Assembly (NCBI GenBank): GCA_030715195.1
Contig: JAUYVI010000007.1
Coordinates: 124,001-188,000 of the forward strand
Direction: 5' to 3'
Length of the DNA: 64,000 nucleotides
From: Dongia sedimenti
GTDB taxonomy: Bacteria; Pseudomonadota; Alphaproteobacteria; Dongiales; Dongiaceae
This document shows positions 1 to 8,479 of the stretch, piece after piece. The notes under the pieces were generated by a model that did no database searches, was not told the DNA's origin, and worked only from the letters and a program-made list of their open reading frames with translations. The first letter of the stretch is position 1; each line of letters starts with the position of its first letter. The position numbers and the translations under genes are program-made.

Positions 1-225
1 GTCAGTGCGGCCGAAGGCATCCGTGCGGCGGTACTTGCCGACATAGGGCTGACGGTGAATTCCGACTGGATGTTTGCGCCTGAATTAGAAAGCGGTGCCG
101 TCATTCGTGTGCTGGAGGACTGGGAGCTTCCCCCCGTCGATCTCTGGGCGGTCTTTCCGACGGGACGGCTCGCAAGCGCCAAAGCCCGCGCGTTCGCCGA
201 GTTCGTGGAACGGGAATCTTTGTAG
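1..225 (+). CDS. LysR-family transcriptional regulator, C-terminal fragment (cut by window edge)
   Basis: The first 74 codons in frame 1 end at a TAG and read like the last part of a LysR effector-binding domain. The clearest section is the stretch around residues 40-60 (RVLEDWELPPVDLWAVFPTG), followed by a short Arg/Ala-rich helix typical of the C terminus. The start and the DNA-binding domain lie outside the window, so its target is unknown. The gene after it on this strand has its own regulator, which gives no reason to link the two. Family assignment is from recognisable sequence pattern only. Confidence 0.75.
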   Translation, partial: VSAAEGIRAAVLADIGLTVNSDWMFAPELESGAVIRVLEDWELPPVDLWAVFPTGRLASAKARAFAEFVERESL

Positions 226-235
226 ACACGCCTGC

Positions 236-390
236 TCAGATCAGCGAGTAGCCTTCGCCGTCCTCATCGTCGCAGACGTTGGCGAAGATCGCAGCGGCAA
301 AGCTCTGATCGTCGAGCCAGGGCCCAGGTAGTCGCCGCCATCGTTGGAGCGCTTGACCCACGCGGCGCCGATGTGGGGTCTCGGGCGGAA
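236..390 (-). pseudogene. DUF736 protein remnant, frameshifted
   Basis: On the minus strand one frame reads HIGAAWVKRSNDGGDYLG. After a frameshift near 310-325 the next frame continues WLDDQSFAAAIFANVCDDED and ends GEGYSLI-stop. Together these are the middle and end of a DUF736 protein, a small family found on conjugative elements. The N-terminal half is missing and the ending lacks the usual W-S/T-R. A second, intact and divergent DUF736 gene lies at 16539-16862 near a trbI fragment, so both may be relics of mobile DNA. Confidence 0.6.
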
Positions 391-523
391 TTGGTCCAAT
401 GCATTGCAATCGCTATTGAAGCATGCGGAACTCCGGGTCTCCGATCGGCGCCCATAAGGACCGCATCTCAATCCGAAACGTCGCGTCTGGCCGAATTCCG
501 GACGGGAGTGCTAACTTCGGCGC

Positions 524-1495
524 ATGGAATCCCTAGCCAGTGGCTCGAAGATTGGGATCGGGACCCGGCGCGTCGCGGTGCTCCTCTTTCCGGGCTTTCC
601 GATGATGGCTTTCAGCGCCGTTGTCGAACCGTTGCGCGCAGCAAATGCGCTCTGTGCTGATCCACAATATGCCTGGATCACGGTGGGTATTGATGGCCGA
701 TCCCTAACAGCATCGAACGGCATCACGTTCAAGCCGGATTCCACGGTGCAGGACGATCCGACCGCAGACTACATCGTGGTATGCTCCGGCGGCAACGCCG
801 ATCAGCTCACCGCAAAGCAGCCGATCAAATGGATCCGCAAGAACCTGCGCCGCGGCGCCCATCTCGGCTCGGTCGCCGACGGCGCCTTCTATCTGGCGCG
901 GCACGGCCTGCTCGACGGCCATGCCTGCACCTTGCATTGGCGCAGCCAGCCGGCTTTCGTCGAGGCCTTTCCGCAGATCGAGCTCAAGCGCTCGGTCTAT
1001 GTCATCGACCGGACGCGCTTCACCTCGGCTGGCGGTGTCGGCGCCTTCGACATGATGCTCGACATCATCCAGCAGCATCACGGCGAGACCATGGCACAGA
1101 AGGTCGCCGAATGGTTCGTCCATGACCGCATCCGCGCCACGGCCGACCGCGAGAAGCTGCAGCTGCGCCTGCGCACCGGCATCCGCAACGATCTGGTCCT
1201 CGCCGCCGTCGCGCGTATGGAAGAGCGGATGGAGCGCGGCGAGACCATCGCGCGGATCGCCAAACGCCTCGGCATTTCCGTCTGGAAGCTCGACCGCGCG
1301 TTTCGGGCCGACCTGAAGCTCAGCCCCGGCGACTATTTCCGGCAGATGCGGATGGAGCGGGCGAGCGATCTGCTCATTCATTCCAGCCTGCCGATCCACG
1401 AAGTGGGTCTCGCTTGCGGCTACACCGACTATTCCGCCTTCGTGCGCGCCTTCCGCCGGGTGCACCGAAAAACGCCGGCACAGCTGCGCCGCTAG
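524..1495 (+). CDS. GlxA-type transcriptional regulator (DJ-1/PfpI domain plus AraC HTH)
   Basis: A 323-residue protein with an N-terminal DJ-1/PfpI class I amidotransferase-like domain (about residues 15-190, beginning VAVLLFPGFPMMAF) and a C-terminal AraC double helix-turn-helix (about 215-320, with the ending YSAFVRAFRRVHRKTPAQLRR-type core). This architecture is that of regulators of choline, glycine betaine, carnitine and arginine catabolism (GbdR, CdhR, ArgR). It lies 85 bp upstream of the M24-isochorismatase-ABC operon on the same strand, so it is the likely activator of that operon. The inducer cannot be read from the sequence. The ATG at 524 gives a normal family length. Confidence 0.85.
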   Translation: MESLASGSKIGIGTRRVAVLLFPGFPMMAFSAVVEPLRAANALCADPQYAWITVGIDGRSLTASNGITFKPDSTVQDDPTADYIVVCSGGNADQLTAKQPIKWIRKNLRRGAHLGSVADGAFYLARHGLLDGHACTLHWRSQPAFVEAFPQIELKRSVYVIDRTRFTSAGGVGAFDMMLDIIQQHHGETMAQKVAEWFVHDRIRATADREKLQLRLRTGIRNDLVLAAVARMEERMERGETIARIAKRLGISVWKLDRAFRADLKLSPGDYFRQMRMERASDLLIHSSLPIHEVGLACGYTDYSAFVRAFRRVHRKTPAQLRR

Positions 1496-1580
1496 AACGG
1501 CACAGAATCCTTGAAAATCGGCATATGCATTGCAGATCGCTTGTCGCATGCTCTCCTGAGATCCAGAGGGCCTGTCTGTC

Positions 1581-2885
1581 ATGAAGATTCTCACCACTGA
1601 AACCGCGCGCCTCGAGCAGACCGACTTCACTGGGACCATGCGCCACCCGGTGGTCCGCGACGCTTCGAACGCGATGTGGATCTCGGACACCGAACCCTCC
1701 GCCGTCGATACCAAGAAGTTGCGTGACGGACGCCTGACGCGGCTCCGCGACTGGATGAACCGGACCGGCTACGGCGGCATCCTGCTGTTCGATCCCTATA
1801 ACCAGCGCTACGCCACCGGCACGCGCAACATGTTCGGCTATTTCCTGCGCAACTCGACACGCTACTTCTTCATTCCGGCCTCCGGGCCGATCGTGCTCTT
1901 CGACTACCCGCAGAGCTACCATGTCAGCACCGTGGTCGAAACGGTGAGCGAGGTGCGGCCGAGCAAGCTCGTCTGGTCCTCGGTTTCCGGCAAGGACAAC
2001 GAGACCGTCGGTCCGTTTGCCGACGAGGTTGCCGACCTGATGAAAGAGTTCGGCGGCGGCTCGAAGAAGATCGGAATGGATCGCTGCAGCCACATCCAGG
2101 CCGTGGCACTGGAGAAGCGTGGGCTCGCGGTGGTCGATAGCCAGGGCGAGATCCTGGCCGTCCGCGCCATCAAGACGCCGGAAGAGGTGCAGTGCCTCCA
2201 GGTCAGCTTGACCGGCTCCGAGGCGGCGGTGGCGCGGGTCCGGGAGGCGATCAAACCGGGCGTCACCGAGATCGACCTCTTCGCGACCATGTACGACGAG
2301 GTGATCCGCCAGGGTGGCGAGTTCGTCGAGACCCGCCTGCTGACCTCCGGCCAGCGCACCAATCCCTGGTTCAACGAGGCGAGCGGCCGCAAGCTGCGCC
2401 CGGGCGAGCTGGTGGCGCTCGATACCGACACGATCGGCTGCTACGGCTATTTCTCGGACTTCTCCCGCACCTTCCGCTGTGGTCCCGGCCGACCGAAGGG
2501 CGAGCAGAAATCGCTCTACAAGATGGCCTTCGACCAGATTCACCACAATGTCGGCATCATCAAGCCCGGTCTCACCTTCCGCGAGGTCGCGGACCGGGCC
2601 TGGGCCATTCCGCCGCGCTTCGTCGAGCAGCGCTACACCTCGGTGATGCATGGAACCGGCATGCACGGCGAGACGCCGTTCATCGCCCATGCCATGGATT
2701 TTGCGACATACGGCCGAGAAGGCACCCTGCAGCCCGGTATGGTGGTCAGCGTCGAGAGTTATATCGGCGAGAAGAACGGCATCCAGGGCGTGAAACTGGA
2801 GGAGGAGGTCCTGGTCACCGAGAACGGGTCGGAGGTCCTCTCGGTCTTCCCGTTCGAGGATGAGTTGCTGGAGCGGGAGATCTGA
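1581..2885 (+). CDS. M24-family (creatinase/aminopeptidase P fold) protein similar to DMSP lyase DddP
   Basis: A 434-residue pita-bread-fold protein. Metal ligands are evident: D281 and D283 (ALDTDTIG), D293 (FSDFSRTF), H357 (MHGTGMHGE), E392 (VSVESYIG) and E407 (KLEEEV). The segment ETRLLTSGQRTNPWF closely resembles DddP, the iron-dependent M24-fold DMSP lyase. In DddP the catalytic Asp lies six residues after the metal-binding His; here that place is G363, so lyase activity on DMSP is doubtful. A hydrolase acting on a C-N bond (as creatinase or Xaa-Pro peptidases) fits the neighbouring amidohydrolase better. First structural gene of the operon; its stop overlaps the next start (TGATG). Confidence 0.85.
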   Translation: MKILTTETARLEQTDFTGTMRHPVVRDASNAMWISDTEPSAVDTKKLRDGRLTRLRDWMNRTGYGGILLFDPYNQRYATGTRNMFGYFLRNSTRYFFIPASGPIVLFDYPQSYHVSTVVETVSEVRPSKLVWSSVSGKDNETVGPFADEVADLMKEFGGGSKKIGMDRCSHIQAVALEKRGLAVVDSQGEILAVRAIKTPEEVQCLQVSLTGSEAAVARVREAIKPGVTEIDLFATMYDEVIRQGGEFVETRLLTSGQRTNPWFNEASGRKLRPGELVALDTDTIGCYGYFSDFSRTFRCGPGRPKGEQKSLYKMAFDQIHHNVGIIKPGLTFREVADRAWAIPPRFVEQRYTSVMHGTGMHGETPFIAHAMDFATYGREGTLQPGMVVSVESYIGEKNGIQGVKLEEEVLVTENGSEVLSVFPFEDELLEREI

Positions 2886-3568
2886 TGCGGCAGCGCCTGA
2901 CCCTCGATCCCAGGCGCACGGCCCTGGTCCTGGTCGATCTTCAGGAGGAGCAGCGCGACCACCCGCTCTATGCGGTCGAGGGTTTCGAGGCGGTGCTCGG
3001 CAACGCCCGGCGGATTCTGGAGGCCTGTCGGAACAACGGCCTGCTGATCGCCCACAGCGCCTATCGCCGGGACTTCACCGCCGTGCCGAAGCGACCGCTG
3101 GAATACGTCTCCGCCAATGGTGGCCCGGCCTTCAGCGACAAAGACTCCCCGCGCACGGCGATCTGCGGCGAGGTCGCGCCCAAACCCGGCGAGACCGTCA
3201 TCTGGAAGAACGAAGCCAGCGCCTTCTGCGAGGGCGATCTCGCACCGCTGCTCCGCCGCGCCGACACCGAGCGGATCATCGTCTGCGGCGTCTGGACCGA
3301 GGCCTGTGTGGCGGCGACGGTGCGCGACGCGATCGCCGAAGGCATCCGCGTGCTGCTGGTCAAGGATGCCTGTGGCAGCGGCACCATGGCGATGCACCAG
3401 ACCGGCGTGATCAATCTCGCGAACCGCCTCGCCGGCGGCGCCGTCGCCGACACGGCCGCGACCTTGCGCCTGATCGATGGCGCGGAGGCCGAGGTCTGGG
3501 TCGCGGAGCGGCCGGTGCCGATCCTGTTCGGTTACGACGATGCCGAAAAGCTCTACCAGTCGCTCTGA
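2885..3568 (+). CDS. Isochorismatase-family cysteine hydrolase
   Basis: A 227-residue protein with the cysteine hydrolase triad of the isochorismatase / N-carbamoylsarcosine amidohydrolase superfamily: Asp in LVLVDLQ (about residue 18), Lys in VIWKNEASAF (about 105), and Cys in CGVWTEACVAAT (about 140). Members hydrolyse amide, carbamoyl or vinyl-ether bonds. It starts inside the stop codon of the M24 gene and is in turn overlapped by the following esterase, so the three are translationally coupled. With an M24 creatinase-fold neighbour and a peptide-type importer, stepwise C-N cleavage of an imported amide or N-methylated compound is the reasonable inference; the substrate is unknown. Confidence 0.85.
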   Translation: MRQRLTLDPRRTALVLVDLQEEQRDHPLYAVEGFEAVLGNARRILEACRNNGLLIAHSAYRRDFTAVPKRPLEYVSANGGPAFSDKDSPRTAICGEVAPKPGETVIWKNEASAFCEGDLAPLLRRADTERIIVCGVWTEACVAATVRDAIAEGIRVLLVKDACGSGTMAMHQTGVINLANRLAGGAVADTAATLRLIDGAEAEVWVAERPVPILFGYDDAEKLYQSL

Positions 3569-4520
3569 GGCGGGGAGCCTCGGCGCCTATGATAAGCGTC
3601 TCGATCCGGAGATCCGCGCCTTCGTGGCGCGCAGCAGCGCCTGGTATCCGCCGGAGACACTGACCCTGCCACTCGAGCGTCAGCGCGCGATCTACAGCAC
3701 CATGTGCCAGGCCTTCCACTGCGGCACACCGGCGGGGGTCGGTTCCACGGATGGCGCAATCGACCTGCAAGATCGCAGCCTGTGCATTCGCCGGTACAGC
3801 TTGGCAGGTCATCAGCCAGAGGCGACGATCCTCTACTATCACGGCGGCGGCTTCGTGCTCGGCGGTCTCGACAGCCATGACGACGTCTGCGCCGCGCTCT
3901 GCGACGGCACCGGTTACGAGGTCATCTCGGTCGATTACCGGCTCGCCCCGGAACACCGTCACCCGGCGCAGTTCGAGGATGCCTGCGCGCTGTTCGACTG
4001 GGCGGCGCAGACCCTCGACCGGCCGTTGCTGCTCTGCGGCGAGAGCGCCGGCGGCAATCTGGCCGCCGCCGTTGCACATGCAAGGCGACATCATGTCCGC
4101 GCAACGATCGGCCAGGTCTTGATCTATCCGAGCCTGGCCGGACGCAACGAGGGTCGTTCCTACCGCGAGCACGCGGAAGCGCCGATGCTGGCCGCTTGCG
4201 CTATGGACGACTACCGGCGCCACCGGTTCGGCGATGTGCCGCCGAGCAACGATCCGACCGCGGCGCCGCTGGACGACACCGATTTCTCCGGCCTGCCGCC
4301 GACCGTCATCGTCACCGCAGAATGCGATCCGCTGTCTTCCGACGGGGAGGCCTATCGCGATCGCATCCGCGCTGCCGGAGGCAAGGCCCATTGGGATGAA
4401 GCGATAGGCCTCGTCCACAGCTTCATGCGTGCGCGGAAATCGTCGACGCGCGCCCAATCCGCTTGCGACCGGATCGTGGCCGCCCTGGCGGCGCTCGGCC
4501 GGCGCGACTGGCCGTACTGA
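3540..4520 (+). CDS. Alpha/beta hydrolase, hormone-sensitive-lipase (HSL) type
   Basis: An esterase with the HSL-family oxyanion motif HGGG (YYHGGGFVLGG), nucleophile elbow GESAGG, acid Asp in TAECDPLSSDG and His in GLVHSFM. The family hydrolyses short-chain esters and some amides or carbamates in the cytoplasm. The ATG at 3540 overlaps the isochorismatase gene by 29 bp; there is no convincing ribosome binding site, so expression probably depends on coupling. About 326 residues, normal for the family. Its place between two amidohydrolase-like genes and an importer suggests an enzyme of the same catabolic pathway. Confidence 0.8.
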   Translation: MPKSSTSRSEAGSLGAYDKRLDPEIRAFVARSSAWYPPETLTLPLERQRAIYSTMCQAFHCGTPAGVGSTDGAIDLQDRSLCIRRYSLAGHQPEATILYYHGGGFVLGGLDSHDDVCAALCDGTGYEVISVDYRLAPEHRHPAQFEDACALFDWAAQTLDRPLLLCGESAGGNLAAAVAHARRHHVRATIGQVLIYPSLAGRNEGRSYREHAEAPMLAACAMDDYRRHRFGDVPPSNDPTAAPLDDTDFSGLPPTVIVTAECDPLSSDGEAYRDRIRAAGGKAHWDEAIGLVHSFMRARKSSTRAQSACDRIVAALAALGRRDWPY

Positions 4521-4551
4521 TCAAGAAACGACGAAGACAGAGGAGGCTTTC

Positions 4552-6201
4552 ATGACCAAGCTCATGCTCACCGGCCGGCACCTGCACCCGATGGCCGAAC
4601 CTGCCGCGGAGAGCTTCAAGCGCGGCCGGATCGGCCGCCGCGAGTTCCTGGCCACCATGGCCGCACTCGGCGTGACCACGGCGGGCGCTCTCGCACTCGG
4701 CGGCATCGCGGCCCGGCCAGCCCGCGCGGCGGAGCCCAAGAAGGGCGGCGTTCTGCGCGTCGCCATGAATGTGAAGGCGTTCCGCGATCCGCGCACCTTC
4801 GACGGCGTCGAAATGTCGAACATCGCGCGGCAATGCAACGAATACCTGGTGCGGTGGAAGCGAGATTTCAGCTTCGAACCCTGGCTGCTGGAAGCCTGGG
4901 AGATGAGTGATGATGCCAAGACGCTCACCATGCACATCCGAAAGGGCATCACCTGGTCGAACGGCGACACCTTCAATGCCGAGGATGTGATCCACAACCT
5001 CAATCGCTGGTGCGATGCCAGCGTCGATGCGAACTCGGTCGCCAGCCGCATGGGCGCGCTGGTCGATTCCGGCACCAAGAAGGCGGTGCCGGGTGCCATC
5101 GAGAAGGTCGATGACTTCACCGTGAAACTCAACCTGCCGAAGCCGGACATCTCGCTGATCCCCGGCATGGCGGACTATCCGGCGGTGATCATGCACCGCT
5201 CCTATGACGGCGAAACCGACCCGATGAAGGCCTTCGCCATCACCACCGGCGCTTGCGAGCTGGTCTCCTGGCAACCCCAGGTCAGCGCCGAGGTGAAGCG
5301 CAAGGACAAGCCGTGGTGGAAGGGCGAGTTCTGGCTCGACGGCGTCAAATGGACCGATTACAGCGCCGACCTCACCTCGATGATCGCCGCCTTCGAATCC
5401 GGCGACATCGACACCGATCATGAGACCGCGGCCGATTCCCTGAAGCAGACCGAAGCCCTCGGCCTGACCAATTCCGAGATCGCGACCGGTTCCACCATCG
5501 TTGCCCGCTTCAATGTCGGCAACAAGCCCTATGACGACGTGAAGGTGCGGCAGGCCGCCCTCCATGCCGTTGATAACAAGGTGGTGCTGGAGCTTGGCCT
5601 CAACGGCAAGGGCAAGGTCGCCGATAATCACCATGTCGGCCCGATGCACGCCGAGTTCGCCGACATCGGTCCACAGCAGCACGATCCGGCCAAGGCGAAG
5701 GCGCTGCTGAAGGACGCCGGCCAGGAGACCCATGTCTATGAACTGATCTCACTGGACGACGACTGGCAAAAAGCGACGGCCGACGCGATCGCCGGCCAGA
5801 TGCGCGATGCCGGGCTCAAAGTAGATCGCAAGATCATTCCGGCCGCCACCTTCTGGAACGACTGGAACAAGTATCCTTTCTCCTGCACGGAATGGCTCGG
5901 TCGCCCGCTCGGCATCCAGGTCGTCGCGCTGGCTTACAAGTCGGGCGCCTCCTGGAACGAGACGGCCTATTCCGATCCGAAGTTCGATGCGCTCCTGGAC
6001 AAGGCCCTGGCCCAGCCCGATCCCGACAAGCGCCGGGAGACCATGAAGGAGATAGAGACGATGCTCCGGGAGTCCGGGATCATCATCCAGCCTTACTGGC
6101 GCTCGGTCTATCGCACGTATCGGAAGGGCGTCATGGGATGCGATCAGCATCAGGCACTGGAGCAGCATCTGGACCAGGCCTGGATCGAAAGCGAAAGCTG
6201 A
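4552..6201 (+). CDS. ABC transporter substrate-binding protein, peptide/opine/nickel family (SBP_bac_5)
   Basis: A 549-residue periplasmic binding protein with a twin-arginine signal (GRRREFL-type motif near residue 28, then a hydrophobic stretch ending ARPARAA). The ATG at 4552 has a strong AGGAGG 6 bp upstream. The mature part has the DppA/OppA pattern: LTMHIRKGITWSNGDTFNAEDV, later AKALLKDAGQE and a C-terminal Trp/Tyr-rich tail. A Tat rather than Sec signal is common for this class in alphaproteobacteria. It delivers the substrate to the two permeases and fused ATPase immediately downstream. Confidence 0.9.
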   Translation: MTKLMLTGRHLHPMAEPAAESFKRGRIGRREFLATMAALGVTTAGALALGGIAARPARAAEPKKGGVLRVAMNVKAFRDPRTFDGVEMSNIARQCNEYLVRWKRDFSFEPWLLEAWEMSDDAKTLTMHIRKGITWSNGDTFNAEDVIHNLNRWCDASVDANSVASRMGALVDSGTKKAVPGAIEKVDDFTVKLNLPKPDISLIPGMADYPAVIMHRSYDGETDPMKAFAITTGACELVSWQPQVSAEVKRKDKPWWKGEFWLDGVKWTDYSADLTSMIAAFESGDIDTDHETAADSLKQTEALGLTNSEIATGSTIVARFNVGNKPYDDVKVRQAALHAVDNKVVLELGLNGKGKVADNHHVGPMHAEFADIGPQQHDPAKAKALLKDAGQETHVYELISLDDDWQKATADAIAGQMRDAGLKVDRKIIPAATFWNDWNKYPFSCTEWLGRPLGIQVVALAYKSGASWNETAYSDPKFDALLDKALAQPDPDKRRETMKEIETMLRESGIIIQPYWRSVYRTYRKGVMGCDQHQALEQHLDQAWIESES

Positions 6202-6217
6202 TCCGCCTGCAGCAAGG

Positions 6218-6245
6218 CGAGACGCCGCAAACCCGGGGCGTCTCG
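6218..6245 (+). terminator. Intercistronic hairpin after the binding-protein gene
   Basis: A perfect 9-bp inverted repeat (CGAGACGCC at 6218-6226, GGCGTCTCG at 6237-6245) with a 10-nt loop lies between the binding-protein stop and the permease start. No T-run follows, so it is more likely an mRNA-stabilising or attenuating hairpin than a full terminator. Such structures often keep binding-protein mRNA more abundant than permease mRNA. Confidence 0.6.
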
Positions 6246-6268
6246 TGCTTTCCATTGGAGGCCTGCCG

Positions 6269-7315
6269 ATGGGATGGTTCCTGCTGAAGCGTGTCGGATT
6301 GATGCTGCTGACCGCGTTCTGCCTGACCTTCATCGTATTTGCCTTGACCAACCTCCAGCCGAACCTGGAGAAGATGGCGAAGACCTTGGTCAACACCCGG
6401 ATGAGCGACGAGGAGGTCGCCCGCTGGCTGACGCGCTACGGTTATGAGCAGCCGGTGCTCGTACGATACGGCGAGTGGCTCGGCGTCATGCCCGGCTGGA
6501 CCGGCAGCGACGAGAATGGCAAGCCGATCGGACGCTGCCTGAATCCAGATATCGCGCCGGAGGATGCGCCGCGTTTCTGCGGCGTGCTGCAGGGCAACCT
6601 CGGTTATTCCACCGTCTTTAAGGCGCCGGTCAAGGCCATCATCGCCGAGCGCCTCGCGCTCACCGGCTGGTTGATGCTCTGGGTCATGATCGTCATGGTA
6701 CCCACCGCGCTGATCATTGGTGTCCTCGCCGGCATGCGCGAAGGTTCCCGGCTCGACCGGGGACTCTCGATCTTCTCCATCGCCACCACGGCGACGCCGG
6801 AATATGTCTCCGGCGTGGTGTTCATCTCGGTGCTCGCCAGCTCGGCGGTCGGGCTGCAGTGGTTCAAGGGCTCCGCTGCGTCGGCGATGGAGCATATGAC
6901 TTTCGAGAACTTCACTTTGCCGGTCCTCACCATGGCGCTCTACGGCATGGGTTACATCGCCCGTATGACCCGGGCTTCCATGGCCGAGGTGATGACCGCG
7001 CAATTCATCCGCACGGCGCATCTCAAGGGCCTGAGCTTTGGGACCGTGGTGGTGCGGCACGCCCTGCGCAACGCCCTGATTGCGCCGTTTACCGTCATCA
7101 TGCTGCAATTCCCGTGGCTGCTGACCGGCGTGGTCATCGTCGAATCGCTGTTCGGCTACAAGGGCTTCGGCTGGACCCTGGTCCGCGCCGCCGACAACAA
7201 CGACATCGAGCTGCTGCTGTCCTGCTCGCTGGTCGCCGTCGTCATCGTGCTGCTCACCCAGCTCATCTCCGACATCGGCTATGTCTATCTCAATCCGCGC
7301 ATGCGGGTGGCGTGA
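6269..7315 (+). CDS. ABC transporter permease, DppB/OppB type
   Basis: A 348-residue membrane protein with an N-terminal TM helix (FLLKRVGLMLLTAFCLTFIVF region), a large periplasmic insertion (about residues 30-120), and the DppB-type EAA loop region near RTAHLKGLSFGTVVVRHALRNA. The ATG at 6269 is preceded by TTGGAGG. It pairs with the next permease to form the channel of the peptide-class importer. The stop overlaps the next start. Confidence 0.9.
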   Translation: MGWFLLKRVGLMLLTAFCLTFIVFALTNLQPNLEKMAKTLVNTRMSDEEVARWLTRYGYEQPVLVRYGEWLGVMPGWTGSDENGKPIGRCLNPDIAPEDAPRFCGVLQGNLGYSTVFKAPVKAIIAERLALTGWLMLWVMIVMVPTALIIGVLAGMREGSRLDRGLSIFSIATTATPEYVSGVVFISVLASSAVGLQWFKGSAASAMEHMTFENFTLPVLTMALYGMGYIARMTRASMAEVMTAQFIRTAHLKGLSFGTVVVRHALRNALIAPFTVIMLQFPWLLTGVVIVESLFGYKGFGWTLVRAADNNDIELLLSCSLVAVVIVLLTQLISDIGYVYLNPRMRVA

Positions 7316-8460
7316 TGTCGCCTCTGGAGATTGTCGGCCAGATAGTCCTCCGCTTCCTTCCGGTCTGGATCGGCCTCGCGGCGATCTTCGTGCCGTCGAT
7401 TCTGTTCCGGCGCCGACTCGGTCCTTACGGCAAGCTGATGGAGAACCGGGTTGGGCAGATCGGTCTCGGCCTGGTGCTGTTCTGGGTGCTGGCCGCGTTT
7501 TTTGCCGATCTGATCATCACGTCAAATCCGCTGGACCAGGTGTCCGGCATGAAGAATGCGCTGCCCGGCACTGCGATCCCCGACCGGCCGGGCGCGTTCT
7601 ATCTCCTTGGCGGCGACAACCTCGCGCGCGACGTCTTCAGCCGCATGGTGATGGGCAGTCGCACCGTGCTGGCGATCGCGCCGGCGGCGACGCTCTTCGC
7701 CTATATGGCGGGCTTCATGCTGGGCCTTCCGGCGGGTTATTTCGGTGGCCGCTTCGACACGGTGTTCAGCTTCGCGGCCAATCTCGTCCTGGCCTTTCCG
7801 GTCATCCTGCTCTTCTACCTGCTGGTGACGCCGGAGATCCGGGCGAGCGGCATCCCCATCCTCGCCGCCGCGATCCTGTTTCTCTTCCCGATTGCTTTTT
7901 TCGTCTTGCTGATAGGCGCACGCTTCAGCGCCGATCCGCACAAGCTGGTGCTTTATCTCGGCATCACCCTCGTTCTGGGGCTCTGGGTCTATTCCGGGCT
8001 CGCCTTCAACGCGGATCCGCTCGGCGTCTTCGCTATGGATCCCAACCGCCTCAACATCTTCGTCTCGGTCGTCTTCGTGAACATGCCGGTCGTGTTCCGG
8101 ATCGTGCGCGGGCTCGCCATGGAGATCCGGACTCGCGACTATATCGCCGCCGCGCAGACCCGCGGCGAATCCTCCTGGTACATCATGCTCTGGGAGATCC
8201 TGCCCAATGCGCGCGGGCCGCTGATCGTCGATTTCTGCCTGCGCATCGGCTACACGACGATCCTGCTGGGCACGCTCGGCTTCTTCGGCCTGGGCGTCAG
8301 CCCCGAAAGCCCCGACTGGGGCACCACCATCAACGACGGCCGCAAGCTGCTCTCGGTCTATCCGCACCCGGCCCTGCCGCCGGCCCTGGCGCTGATGTCG
8401 CTGGTCCTCGGCCTCAACCTGCTGGCCGACGGACTGCGCGAGCAGGCCCTGAAGGATTAG
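7315..8460 (+). CDS. ABC transporter permease, DppC/OppC type
   Basis: A 381-residue permease starting inside the previous stop codon (GTGATG). It has the OppC_N segment (about residues 40-70), the conserved GGDNLARDVFSRMVMGSR motif that is typical of DppC, multiple TM segments, and the EAA-type loop RDYIAAAQTRGESSWYIMLWEILPN. It is longer than standard DppC (about 300 residues) because of an extra hydrophobic insertion near residues 180-240. Confidence 0.9.
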   Translation: MSPLEIVGQIVLRFLPVWIGLAAIFVPSILFRRRLGPYGKLMENRVGQIGLGLVLFWVLAAFFADLIITSNPLDQVSGMKNALPGTAIPDRPGAFYLLGGDNLARDVFSRMVMGSRTVLAIAPAATLFAYMAGFMLGLPAGYFGGRFDTVFSFAANLVLAFPVILLFYLLVTPEIRASGIPILAAAILFLFPIAFFVLLIGARFSADPHKLVLYLGITLVLGLWVYSGLAFNADPLGVFAMDPNRLNIFVSVVFVNMPVVFRIVRGLAMEIRTRDYIAAAQTRGESSWYIMLWEILPNARGPLIVDFCLRIGYTTILLGTLGFFGLGVSPESPDWGTTINDGRKLLSVYPHPALPPALALMSLVLGLNLLADGLREQALKD

Positions 8461-8479
8461 AGCGGGAAGGGACTGACCG

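Noticed and set aside
1581-2885. Calling the M24 gene dddP (DMSP lyase)
   Set aside because: The catalytic Asp of DddP is replaced by Gly363 and the neighbours are C-N hydrolases.
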